Assembly: GCA_037138595.1 (NCBI GenBank) | Contig: JBAXIB010000010.1 | Coordinates: 36,855-100,854 of the forward strand | Length of the DNA: 64,000 nucleotides | Direction of reading: 5' to 3' | Source: UBA4742 sp037138595 | GTDB lineage: Bacteria > Actinomycetota > Acidimicrobiia > Acidimicrobiales > Acidimicrobilacustridaceae | In this document: positions 15,962-24,454 of the stretch, one piece after another | How positions within the stretch are numbered: the first letter of the stretch is position 1 | Layout of the letters: each line of letters begins with the position of its first letter | The notes under the pieces: generated by a model | The model's input: the letters and a program-made list of their open reading frames with translations, nothing else | Databases searched by the model: none | Told to the model about the DNA's origin: nothing | Position numbers and translations under genes: made by a program

Positions 15962-17959
15962 ATGGTAAGTCAGTCAGGCACTCGCTCAATTGCCGCGATT
16001 GGCCTGCTCCGTTGCGACCGCTCATGTGCCGTGGTTGACGCCAGTTCGAAAGCCTGTCGCTTGCTTGGACGTCGACGGGAAGAACTCATAGGTTCACGGG
16101 TCGACGACCTCATCGAACTTGCTGGCACCGATAGCTTCACTCACCTTGCAGATCGACTTCCCGAGGCTGGGCTTGGAGTTACCGTCATTGACGCCCTGGC
16201 ACTTGACCGATTCGGCGTGCCCCGACCAACTCGGGTAACGATTACCTACCTTCCGGGTTCGGCCAACGATTGGACCCGGGAACTGAGTCAACCTCAGGGT
16301 GGTTTTGTCATCGGGCTCCAACCGGTCCAGTCGATCCAATTGATTGAACATCGGCAATCCGTTGATCGAGGCATCGATCGTCTCCATAACGTCACGACTG
16401 CGCTCGTCGAGCAGGTCCCCGATCTCATTATGCGTTACCGGTTTTGGCCATCGATCGGTTTCGAGTACGTGAGTTCTTCGGCCGAACGCATGCTCGGCTA
16501 TTCGCCGACGACGTTCTATGCGAATCCCGAATTTTTCGAGCACATTGTGGTTGCGTCAGCGAGTTACGCCAACGCCATTGAGCTTGCGCGAGCGGGAACT
16601 GATCTGGGTGAACCACTCACCATCAGAGTGCATCATCGTGATGGGTCATTGCGAGTGCTCGACCATCGGATCACATTGGTTCATGGCGACGACGGGAATG
16701 TCGTCGCGGTCGACTCAATCTCGCGAGATGTGACCGAAACTCATGACGAGCAACTGGAGCTGGCAACGGCTATCGGTATCCGGCGGCGCCTTGAAGCAAC
16801 GACGCGACAAAAAACCGACATGAACGGGCCGGTGGAAATCCTCCGTGATGCCGTCGAAGCGATTTGTGGCTATCTCGGATGGCCGGCGGGGCACGCGGTC
16901 ATGGCCCAAGGGAACGCGACGTCGCTGAGGTCGGTTGCGTCATGGCCAGGGGACGATGGCGCTCCGTTTGGTCAGTTACGTCAGGAAGTCTCTGACGGGC
17001 CGTGGTCGGCTGATGTCGACCTCGTTGATGACTTGTTGATGCTGGCAACTCCAATTGTGACCGCGCTTGACTCGCCAATGATCCGAGGTCGGTTTTCGGA
17101 AGCAGCGACTTCGGGCTTGACTTATGTCATCGAGTTGCCGGTCATCCTGGGTGATGGCGTCGGAGCGGTCTTGGAACTGTTCTCCGATGAGGCCGAGCCG
17201 CCTGAGTCGCCGACAGTTGCCGCGCTCATTGATGTGTCGGTCGAGATTGGGCGCCTCATTGCGGTCAGTCAAGAGGTTGGACAGTTGCGGCTGCGCGATC
17301 TAGATCGGCAGGCATTTTTGGCTCAAGCCGCGCACGAATTGCGCGGCCCGATTGGTTCAATTGCACTCATGGCTTCAGCACTTGCGGGAGAAGCGCTGCG
17401 GGGTGACCCTGAACAGCTGGCATCGTCGTTGCGTTCATTGGCTTCGCAGGCCGACCGCATCGCGACCATGACCAATCGACTCTTGGCGTTGTCGCAACTC
17501 GAAGAAGGCCGCGTCGAGGTGCAGATCGAAGCAGTTGGCGTACGCGCCGTAGTGCAATCTGCGGTTTCCGCGTTGATTCCCAGCGATCGCGCTCGGGTGC
17601 AGGTTGAGGTGCCAAACGACTTGAAGGTCATGGCTGATGGGTTATTGCTCGATCAGGTAATAGCAAACCTTGTGGTGAACGCATGTCGTCATGGTGGCGT
17701 CGAGGCGCAGGTCGCCGTCGCTGCTCGTTCGATCGACGGTGACATACGCATCACCGTAGAAGATGACGGTCCGGGAGTGCCTCAAGAAGTGTTGGATCAG
17801 CAATTTCAGCCCAATGCACACGCATTAGCGACGGCTGAGAGCGCGGGATTGGGGTTGGCCTTGGTGATGCAGATGGTGGCGAAAATGGGCGGGATGGTCT
17901 CCCACGAGGCAATCGAGCCATCCGGAGCAAGGTTTATCGTTCGTTTGCCGGCGGCCTGA
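15962..17959 (+). CDS. PAS-GAF sensor histidine kinase
   Basis: 665-residue soluble sensor kinase. Order: PAS-like domain (~5-115), second PAS (~145-265, GFEYVSSSAERMLGYSPTTF), GAF-like region (~285-435), HisKA with phospho-accepting His near 457 (AAHELRGPIGSIAL), and HATPase (LVVNACRHGG, VEDDGPGVP, AGLGLALV). No membrane helix is seen, so it should sense a cytoplasmic signal. ATG 15962 is chosen because a run of eight G lies 5 nt upstream; GTG 15920 is the alternative. No regulator is adjacent. The OmpR-type gene at 22621, past four sugar-nucleotide genes on the same strand, is the best partner candidate. Confidence 0.88.
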   Translation: MVSQSGTRSIAAIGLLRCDRSCAVVDASSKACRLLGRRREELIGSRVDDLIELAGTDSFTHLADRLPEAGLGVTVIDALALDRFGVPRPTRVTITYLPGSANDWTRELSQPQGGFVIGLQPVQSIQLIEHRQSVDRGIDRLHNVTTALVEQVPDLIMRYRFWPSIGFEYVSSSAERMLGYSPTTFYANPEFFEHIVVASASYANAIELARAGTDLGEPLTIRVHHRDGSLRVLDHRITLVHGDDGNVVAVDSISRDVTETHDEQLELATAIGIRRRLEATTRQKTDMNGPVEILRDAVEAICGYLGWPAGHAVMAQGNATSLRSVASWPGDDGAPFGQLRQEVSDGPWSADVDLVDDLLMLATPIVTALDSPMIRGRFSEAATSGLTYVIELPVILGDGVGAVLELFSDEAEPPESPTVAALIDVSVEIGRLIAVSQEVGQLRLRDLDRQAFLAQAAHELRGPIGSIALMASALAGEALRGDPEQLASSLRSLASQADRIATMTNRLLALSQLEEGRVEVQIEAVGVRAVVQSAVSALIPSDRARVQVEVPNDLKVMADGLLLDQVIANLVVNACRHGGVEAQVAVAARSIDGDIRITVEDDGPGVPQEVLDQQFQPNAHALATAESAGLGLALVMQMVAKMGGMVSHEAIEPSGARFIVRLPAA

Positions 17960-18028
17960 CTTAGCGCTTCAGGAAAATTTCAGGTTAGTTTAAGTGGGGC
18001 TTCAGAGGCATTGGCCATAGTCCTAGTC

Positions 18029-18050
18029 GGCCCTGCAAAGCAGGCTGGCC
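18029..18050 (+). other. Hairpin in leader of sugar-nucleotide operon
   Basis: GGCCCTGC pairs with GCAG and GGCC (3-nt bulge GCT) around an AAA loop, between the kinase stop and the dehydrogenase start. A short T-run (GATTTTTAAC) appears about 50 bp later. It could end kinase transcripts or sit in the next operon's leader. Confidence 0.35.
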
Positions 18051-18124
18051 CACGTCGCTGCCGATCTACTTTCAGCCAGTCAGAGACTTGCTAGGCGATT
18101 TTTAACAAAGGGGAATACGCAGCG

Positions 18125-19159
18125 ATGTCACGGTTAGGGGTAGCGGTTATTGGCGCCGGGTACTGGGGCCCGAACTTGATGCGGAACTTTCTGGCGAGTC
18201 CGGATTGGGATCTGCGATGGTCGGTGGACCTTGACCTTGAACGAGCGCGTCGTTCCGTTAGTTATGCCGCCGACGTTCGGGTCAGCGATGACCTCGCTGA
18301 TGTGCTCAATGATCCGACGGTCGACGTCGTAGCCGTTGCAACTCCAGCTGCGACCCACACCAAAGTCGTCCTGGCATGTCTGGAAAGCGGACGGCATGTC
18401 GTAGTCGAAAAGCCATTAGCGCCAACCGTCGAAGAGGCCCGACTTCTAGTTGAGGCCGCGGCGGCGCGCGACCTCGTACTGATGTTGGATCACACCTATT
18501 GCTACACGCCGGTGGTGCAGCACATTCACGACCTCGTGGCCTCAGGCGCGATCGGCGACATGCAGTATTTCGACTCGGTGCGAGTGAACCTTGGCCTCGT
18601 GCAACCCGATGTCGACGTGCTCTGGGATCTCGCTCCGCACGACTTATCGATTTTGGATTTCATCCTCCCTGCCGAACTTCGGCCAACCCACATCGCAGCT
18701 TCGGGGGCTGATCCGGTTGGTGCAGGGCATGCGTGCATTGGCTATCTCACCATGCCAATTGGTGCGCATGGCGTTGCCCATGTTCATGTCAACTGGTTGA
18801 GTCCAATCAAAGTTCGAACCACGCTCATCGGCGGTTCCAAAAAAATGGTCGTGTGGGACGACATGAAACCGGCACAGCCGCTCAGCATCTATGACCGCGG
18901 CATCGAGATGGGGGCGATTGACGAGGCGTCCAAATTTCAAGCGCAAGTTGCCTATCGGTTGGGCGACATGGTCGCTCCATCATTGCCAGAACGGGAAGCG
19001 CTAATGGCCATGGTGACGGAACTGGCATCCGCAATTCGGGAACGTCGGCCAGCGTTGACTGATGGTCAGGCTGGCTTGCGTGTGATCGAACTTCTCGACG
19101 CCGCAACCCGCAGTCTTGACGCAGGCGGGACATCTATCCCAGTGGGGAAGGCGCTGTAA
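18125..19159 (+). CDS. Gfo/Idh/MocA sugar dehydrogenase (WbpB/WlbA-like)
   Basis: 344-residue NAD(P)-dependent oxidoreductase. N-terminal Rossmann motif VAVIGAGYWGPNLMRNF, the conserved EKPLAP lysine loop, and the C-terminal domain motif LWDLAPHDLSILDF are all present. Relatives in O-antigen loci oxidise C3 of UDP-N-acetylglucosaminuronate or similar sugars, creating the ketone used by a DegT aminotransferase. SD AAAGGGGAA precedes ATG 18125. First gene of a tightly packed block with the epimerase and two aminotransferases. The exact substrate cannot be fixed from sequence. Confidence 0.82.
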   Translation: MSRLGVAVIGAGYWGPNLMRNFLASPDWDLRWSVDLDLERARRSVSYAADVRVSDDLADVLNDPTVDVVAVATPAATHTKVVLACLESGRHVVVEKPLAPTVEEARLLVEAAAARDLVLMLDHTYCYTPVVQHIHDLVASGAIGDMQYFDSVRVNLGLVQPDVDVLWDLAPHDLSILDFILPAELRPTHIAASGADPVGAGHACIGYLTMPIGAHGVAHVHVNWLSPIKVRTTLIGGSKKMVVWDDMKPAQPLSIYDRGIEMGAIDEASKFQAQVAYRLGDMVAPSLPEREALMAMVTELASAIRERRPALTDGQAGLRVIELLDAATRSLDAGGTSIPVGKAL

Positions 19160-20163
19160 TGTCGCTAGAAAATCCGCTCGAAGCCTTTACCGACAAACGC
19201 ATTCTGGTCACTGGCGGAGCCGGCCTCATCGGTTCAACCATCATTGATCAGATCCTTGTCGGCTCGCCGCGCGAAATCGTGGTCCTCGATGATTTCAGTC
19301 GCGGTCGCGTCGCCAATCTTGACTCGGCCCTTCCAACAGGACTTGTTTCAGTCATTGAGGGCGACATCCGCGATCGCGGTGCGGTGAGTTCGGCGATGGC
19401 AGGCATTGACCTCGTCTATCACCAGGCCGCGATACGGATCACTCGGTGTGCCGAGGAGCCGCGTGTCGCACTCGAAGTGCTCGCCGATGGGACATTCAAC
19501 GTGATTGAAGCAGCAGTTGATGCGGGGGTAAGCAGAGTAATCGCCGCGTCATCGGCGTCGGTATACGGCCAAGCCGACCAGTTGCCCACCGGTGAAAACC
19601 ATCATCCATGGAACAACGACACGTTGTACGGAGCTGCTAAAGCATTCAATGAAGGTGTACTTCAGTCATTTCGCCAAATGCGCGGTCTCGACTATGTCGC
19701 GTTGCGTTATTTCAATGTCTATGGACCACGGATGGACATTTACGGCGTGTACACCGAAGTGCTTGTGCGTTGGATGGAACGCATCGAAGCGGGCGAGCCA
19801 CCTCTTATCTTGGGCGATGGAACTCAGACTATGGACTTTGTCCACGTGGCCGATATTGCTCGAGCCAATGTGCTGGCCGCGAGCACCGGACATGTGGGCG
19901 AAACGTTCAACGTCGCATCGGGAAGTTCGACCAGTTTGGCTGAGCTGGCTGCGATGTTGACCAACGTCATGGGCGCGCCCGATCTAACGCCGGTTCATGG
20001 GCCAGCGCGAGCAACCAATGGCGTGCAGTCTCGCCAAGCTGACATCACTAAGGCACGCGATCTGCTTGGATTCACTGCGGAGATAATGCTTGAAGCAGGG
20101 CTTCGAGATTTGGTGGGTTGGTGGCGCGCATCGCCACCACTCGACGGCGAGCAAATCTCATGA
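19159..20163 (+). CDS. NAD-dependent sugar-nucleotide epimerase/dehydratase
   Basis: 334-residue extended short-chain dehydrogenase. Cofactor motif ILVTGGAGLIGSTIIDQI near residue 14, catalytic Ser (AASSASVYG) and YxxxK (YGAAKAFNE) are intact. NVYGPRMDIYG and TMDFVHVADIARAN are typical of UDP-glucose 4-epimerase-like enzymes. It interconverts or dehydrates an NDP-sugar for the polysaccharide. Start overlaps the preceding stop by one base (TAATG), and its own stop overlaps the next start (ATGA). A 4-epimerase role is most likely, but the substrate sugar is unknown. Confidence 0.85.
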   Translation: MSLENPLEAFTDKRILVTGGAGLIGSTIIDQILVGSPREIVVLDDFSRGRVANLDSALPTGLVSVIEGDIRDRGAVSSAMAGIDLVYHQAAIRITRCAEEPRVALEVLADGTFNVIEAAVDAGVSRVIAASSASVYGQADQLPTGENHHPWNNDTLYGAAKAFNEGVLQSFRQMRGLDYVALRYFNVYGPRMDIYGVYTEVLVRWMERIEAGEPPLILGDGTQTMDFVHVADIARANVLAASTGHVGETFNVASGSSTSLAELAAMLTNVMGAPDLTPVHGPARATNGVQSRQADITKARDLLGFTAEIMLEAGLRDLVGWWRASPPLDGEQIS

Positions 20164-21302
20164 CGATTCCCGTTATGCAGCCGTGGCTTGGCACGGAGGA
20201 ACTCGCGGCGGTAACCGAAGTCCTGGAGTCCGGTTGGATTGCCCAGGGACCAAAGGTTCGTGAATTCGAGCAGCAACTTGCCCAAATCGTCGAGACCGCT
20301 GAAGGGGTCGCACTTTCGAGTTGCACTGCAGGACTTCATCTTTCCCTCCACCTGCTGGGAATTGGGCCCAAAGATGATGTCGTCGTCCCATCGCTGTCGT
20401 TTATCGCGACCGCAAACTCGGTCGTGCAAACGGGTGCAAATCCCGTCTTTGCTGACGTTGATGAAGGAACCCAAAATCTGACTGCAAAGACAATTGAATC
20501 TGCGATTACGCCTCGTACCCGAGCAGTTGTGGTCGTGCATCAAGCCGGAGTGCCAGCCGAGATTGGCCCCATCACCGAGCTGTGTGATCGACGCAATATC
20601 GCTATCGTTGAAGACGCAGCCTGTGCGCTGGGGAGCACATTGGGCGGAAGGCCAGTGGGGTTTGACGCTGATCTCGCCGTGTTTTCATTTCATCCCCGCA
20701 AGATCATCACGACCGGCGAAGGTGGGATGGTGGTGACGACTAGCGCTGACTCAGCGGCGCGTTTACGACGGTTGCGCGAGCACGGAATGTCTCGCAGTGC
20801 GTTCGACCGCCATGCGGCATCGGGCCCAATTGCAGAGCAGTACTTGGAACCTGGCTTCAACTATCGGATGACCGATATCCAAGCGGCGATTGGTATTTCC
20901 CAGCTCGCCCGATTGCCGCAGATTGTGGCCGAGCGCCGGGAACGCGCGAGTCGGTATCAGCGTGAATTGGGTGTGATCGCTGGGCTGCAATCGGCGAGTG
21001 ACCCAAGTTACGGAACTTCGAACTTTCAGTCATATTGGGTGGTGCTGCCCGATGATTTTCCGGTCACGCGCGACGAGTTACTCGAACGACTTGCTGCGGC
21101 AGAGATCTCTTGTCGTCGTGGAATCATGGCATCGCATCTCGAACCGGCTTATGCGACAGCGGGGGTGGCGATGGCTTCGCTGCCCGTTACCGAACGGCTG
21201 ACTGCTCAGTCGCTGATTCTGCCGATCTTTCATGGGATGACTGACGGCGATCAAGATCGGGTTGTTGCGGTGATTCGCCAAGCAGCGAGGATTGACCGAT
21301 GA
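20160..21302 (+). CDS. DegT/DnrJ/EryC1 sugar aminotransferase (first copy)
   Basis: 380-residue PLP-dependent aminotransferase. The PLP site includes VEDAACALGS and the Schiff-base Lys in FSFHPRKIITTGEGGM; the substrate region GFNYRMTDIQAAIG is typical. It would transfer an amino group, usually from glutamate, to a keto sugar nucleotide; the FHPRK type resembles perosamine-synthase-like enzymes. ATG 20160 overlaps the epimerase stop. Its stop overlaps a 20-codon ORF that links it to the second aminotransferase. The two aminotransferases differ clearly and so probably act on different sugars. Confidence 0.87.
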   Translation: MTIPVMQPWLGTEELAAVTEVLESGWIAQGPKVREFEQQLAQIVETAEGVALSSCTAGLHLSLHLLGIGPKDDVVVPSLSFIATANSVVQTGANPVFADVDEGTQNLTAKTIESAITPRTRAVVVVHQAGVPAEIGPITELCDRRNIAIVEDAACALGSTLGGRPVGFDADLAVFSFHPRKIITTGEGGMVVTTSADSAARLRRLREHGMSRSAFDRHAASGPIAEQYLEPGFNYRMTDIQAAIGISQLARLPQIVAERRERASRYQRELGVIAGLQSASDPSYGTSNFQSYWVVLPDDFPVTRDELLERLAAAEISCRRGIMASHLEPAYATAGVAMASLPVTERLTAQSLILPIFHGMTDGDQDRVVAVIRQAARIDR

Positions 21303-21361
21303 CAACAATCGCATTGCGATCGAGTCGTAGATCTGACGATGAATCGATTCCAAGGCAATGA
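21299..21361 (+). CDS. 20-codon ORF bridging two aminotransferase genes
   Basis: Short ORF (MTTIALRSSRRSDDESIPRQ). Its ATG overlaps the upstream stop (ATGA at 21299) and its TGA overlaps the downstream start (ATGA at 21358). It could be a true micro-peptide, a coupling device that carries ribosomes across the gap, or a remnant of a deleted gene. No family is recognised. Confidence that it is translated is low. Confidence 0.3.
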   Translation: MTTIALRSSRRSDDESIPRQ

Positions 21362-22497
21362 TCGATGTGACGAAATCGCCGGTTGTTCCGGGAATAGACG
21401 TTCCCTTGGTTGACCTTGCCGCGCAACACGCGGAGGTTGCCGACGAAGTTGCCGAAGGCTTCGCGCGGGTATTGGCTAACACTTCCTACGTCGGCGGCCC
21501 AGACGTTGCACTTTTCGAGCAGGCACTTGCCGAGTGGTGGGGTCGCCTCCATGTTATTGGGCTTGGCAACGGCACCGACGCGTTGGAGTTGATGATTCGT
21601 GCCGCCGGCATTGGGCCAGGTGACGAAGTCATTTTGCCTGCGAATTCATTTGTCGCAACCCTCACTGCAGTGTTGCGGGCTGGTGCGAAGCCCGTGTTAG
21701 TCGATGTGGACCCGACATACTTACTGATTGATCCACAAGGCGTCGCTGATCGAATTACACCGCGCACCCGAGCGGTAATCCCTGTGCACCTCTTTGGTCA
21801 GATCAGCCCGATGGAGGATCTCGCGTCGGTCGTAGCCGATCGTCCCATCGTGTTGCTTGAAGATGCTGCCCAAGCACACGGTGCTCGTAGATTTGGCGCC
21901 GCGGCGGGGACAGTGGGCATCGCCGCCGCAACCAGTTTCTATCCCGGCAAAAATCTTGGTGCATACGGTGACGGTGGCGCGGTGCTCACGGACCGAGCTG
22001 AAATGGCTCGACGTGTCCGATTGCTGGGCAACCACGGAGCAACGTCGAAATATGACCACAACGAACTCGGTTTCAATTCGAGGCTCGATACGTTGCAGGC
22101 AGTGGTGCTTTCGGCCAAGTTGAAGCGCCTGACCGACTGGAACCAAGCTCGGGTGCATGCCGCGGAGCGATATCGCGAGATATTGAGCGACCACTCGGCG
22201 GTGTGGCTGCCCGAAACGATGCCGGGGAATGACCACGTGTGGCACTTGTTCTCCATTCGTCTTGAGCATCGTGATGACGTGCTGAAAGGGTTGCAAACCG
22301 CAGGTATCGGTGCCGGGGTTCATTATCCAATTCCCCTCCACCTGCAAGGTGTTGCATCGATGCTTGGCCATAGTCGAGGTCATTTTCCGAACGCAGAAGC
22401 CGCCGCGCAACGACTGTTGTCGTTGCCGTTGCATCCGCATTTGACCGTCAATCAGCAGGATTACATCGCGGCCAAGCTCGAAGATTTACTACCGTGA
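21358..22497 (+). CDS. DegT aminotransferase (WbpE/WlbC-like, second copy)
   Basis: 379-residue PLP-dependent sugar aminotransferase. VPLVDLAAQHAEVADEV at the start, ALGNGTDALEL-type PLP pocket (GLGNGTDALELMI), VLLEDAAQAHGA, and the Lys motif TSFYPGKNLGAYGDGGA are the signatures of the WbpE/WlbC group. Those enzymes aminate C3 of UDP-3-keto-GlcNAc uronate. Together with the dehydrogenase at 18125 and the acetyltransferase at 15224, this gives a plausible route to UDP-2,3-diacetamido glucuronate. The start overlaps the 20-codon ORF; GTG 21367 is an alternative. Last gene of the block. Confidence 0.88.
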   Translation: MIDVTKSPVVPGIDVPLVDLAAQHAEVADEVAEGFARVLANTSYVGGPDVALFEQALAEWWGRLHVIGLGNGTDALELMIRAAGIGPGDEVILPANSFVATLTAVLRAGAKPVLVDVDPTYLLIDPQGVADRITPRTRAVIPVHLFGQISPMEDLASVVADRPIVLLEDAAQAHGARRFGAAAGTVGIAAATSFYPGKNLGAYGDGGAVLTDRAEMARRVRLLGNHGATSKYDHNELGFNSRLDTLQAVVLSAKLKRLTDWNQARVHAAERYREILSDHSAVWLPETMPGNDHVWHLFSIRLEHRDDVLKGLQTAGIGAGVHYPIPLHLQGVASMLGHSRGHFPNAEAAAQRLLSLPLHPHLTVNQQDYIAAKLEDLLP

Positions 22498-22620
22498 TCA
22501 AGTTTGCCGCCTTCACAATTGATCGTGATGGTTCCCGGAAGGACGCCGTTCCGGTAAGGTCTCTTGCACTATCGCGGAGTAAGGGAAGTGGTTCCCGACC
22601 CCATCACGTTGAAGGATTCA

Positions 22621-23313
22621 ATGTCGGCTCAGCCTCGTCTGTTGGTAATCGAAGACGACCCGTTTATGGCCGAAGCGATGCAAATTTCTTTGACCGGAGC
22701 AGGTTATGTCGTTCGGGTAGAAGCGAGCGGTGGCTCGATCGACCGAGCCCTGGCCGAATTCCGACCATCCGCGGCACTGATCGATCTTCACTTCACCGAA
22801 GGGCCCGATGGTGTGGCCATCGCGCGCCGGCTACGCGCATTGAGCGATCTGCCGGTGATGTTCGTAAGCGCGTCGGATCGAGTCGAGGACAGGCTCGCTG
22901 GCTTCGAAGTGGGTGCGGACGATTTCCTGACCAAACCGTTCAGCATGGCCGAACTGCTCGCTCGGGTGAAGGTCTTGTTGCGCCGTTCGAATCAGCTCAC
23001 TTCATTGGTGATCGAAGTGGGCGACATCCGTATCGACGATCGAGCACACGTCGCAACCCGTGCCGGCAATGTCCTTCCGCTGCGCAACATCGAGTACAAG
23101 CTCCTTGGAACATTCTGTCGCCATGCCGGCCACGTGCTTTCCAAAACGCAATTGCTCGACGCCGTTTGGGGATTTACCTGGTCCGACGTGAACTTGGTCG
23201 AAGTGCATGTAAGTCAACTTCGAGCAAATCTCGAAGCGTATGGACCGCGAGTGATCAAGACGATCCGCAGCGTTGGCTATGTGCTCGAAGGCGACATTTC
23301 CTCACAGCGTTAG
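22621..23313 (+). CDS. OmpR-family response regulator
   Basis: 230-residue regulator. Receiver domain starts RLLVIEDDPFMAEAM, with D55 (ALIDLHF) and K105 (LTKPFS). Ser rather than Thr occupies the switch position (FVSAS). A winged-helix domain follows (~130-225) with VEVHVSQLRANLE and a final TIRSVGYVLEGD. The AAGGA ribosome-binding site 5 nt upstream supports ATG 22621. No kinase is adjacent; the kinase at 15962 is the nearest unpaired one on the same strand. Likely a regulator of surface polysaccharide genes, by position only. Confidence 0.9.
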   Translation: MSAQPRLLVIEDDPFMAEAMQISLTGAGYVVRVEASGGSIDRALAEFRPSAALIDLHFTEGPDGVAIARRLRALSDLPVMFVSASDRVEDRLAGFEVGADDFLTKPFSMAELLARVKVLLRRSNQLTSLVIEVGDIRIDDRAHVATRAGNVLPLRNIEYKLLGTFCRHAGHVLSKTQLLDAVWGFTWSDVNLVEVHVSQLRANLEAYGPRVIKTIRSVGYVLEGDISSQR

Positions 23314-23374
23314 TTGTACGTCGATCTTTGTCGCCATCGAATCGCGATAGGCGAATCATGGAGATGGAGCCGAC

Positions 23375-24454
23375 GTGATCATCGGCGGAGGTCGACACCT
23401 TCGGCCAGTTCCCCTCGCTAGTCGACCAACAGTGTCGGTGTTGGTGCCCTGTTACAACTATGGGCACTTTCTGCCCGATGCTGTTGGCAGTGTGCTTGAC
23501 CAACACGGCGTAGACGTAGACGTATTAATTATCGACGATGCGTCTGCCGATGGCAGTGCAGAGATTGCCGTTCGCCTCGCTGAACAAGACAGTCGCGTGA
23601 AAGTGATCTGTCATCAAAAAAACCAGGGACACATCGCGACCTACAACGAAGGCCTGTTTGCGTTGCAGGGCGATTACAGCGTGTTGCTTGATGCCGACGA
23701 CATGTTGACACCCGGTTCTCTGGCGCGATCCACCGCATTGATGGAACACAATCAATCAGTTGGCATGGTGTATGGATTCCCTTTGTCGTTCGCGGGTGAA
23801 CCACCTATGCCAGTGACTAAAGTTCGAAATTGGACCGTTTGGCAGGGAGATGAATGGATCCAGCGAGTATGCCGACGGGGGACATTTTGCGTCATGACTC
23901 CCGAAGTCGTGATGCGAACTTCGCTGCAGCGAGATATTGGCGGCTATGACCCCGAACTTCCCGTCACGGGAGACAACGAAATGTGGCTGCGTGCGGCTGG
24001 AAGTGCCGAGATCGGACGCGTAAATGGGGCCTCACAAGCGTGGTATCGGGTCCACGACGAAAATATGCACCTAACGACCTACTCGGGTTTGATGGTTGAC
24101 ATTACCGAGCGCCACAAAGCATTTGCGTCAAGCCTGATGGGACCAAAATGTGCATTGGACAACGGTGAGATGCTGTATCGGACGGCATGCCGGGCAATGG
24201 CAATCGAGGCATTGGCTCATGCCGATCGATTCATCCACGATTCTGGTGATGTCGACCAAGCCGAACAATTTGTTTCATTCGCTCGAGCAATCTATCCCGA
24301 TGCCAGCGGCCTACGTCAGTGGAACCGTGTGTCCAAGTCGCTCGCGGCAACTGCAGCGAACCGGCGGCCACGTCGCATCGCTTCGTTGCGGGCGGGTTGG
24401 AGCGAAGTTACCAATCGCGTCCGTTGGCGTCGGTGGAGGTGGTCTGGGGTATGA
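23375..24454 (+). CDS. Family 2 glycosyltransferase (paralogue A)
   Basis: 359-residue GT-A fold enzyme. VSVLVPCYNYGHFLPDAV, the nucleotide-binding IIDDASADGS and metal-binding LLDADDM are intact; GDNEMWLRAA is in the acceptor region. The C-terminus is very basic (RVRWRRWRWSGV), perhaps a membrane contact. Closely similar to the gene at 25989, with the flippase gene lying between them. Start GTG 23375 follows GGAG. The stop overlaps the flippase ATG. Donor sugar not determinable. Confidence 0.87.
   Translation: MIIGGGRHLRPVPLASRPTVSVLVPCYNYGHFLPDAVGSVLDQHGVDVDVLIIDDASADGSAEIAVRLAEQDSRVKVICHQKNQGHIATYNEGLFALQGDYSVLLDADDMLTPGSLARSTALMEHNQSVGMVYGFPLSFAGEPPMPVTKVRNWTVWQGDEWIQRVCRRGTFCVMTPEVVMRTSLQRDIGGYDPELPVTGDNEMWLRAAGSAEIGRVNGASQAWYRVHDENMHLTTYSGLMVDITERHKAFASSLMGPKCALDNGEMLYRTACRAMAIEALAHADRFIHDSGDVDQAEQFVSFARAIYPDASGLRQWNRVSKSLAATAANRRPRRIASLRAGWSEVTNRVRWRRWRWSGV

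Noticed and set aside
22494..23378. 294-codon open frame overlapping the OmpR regulator at 22621
   Set aside because: It is a +1 shadow; its Arg/Ser-rich product has no domain, whereas the other frame gives a complete response regulator.
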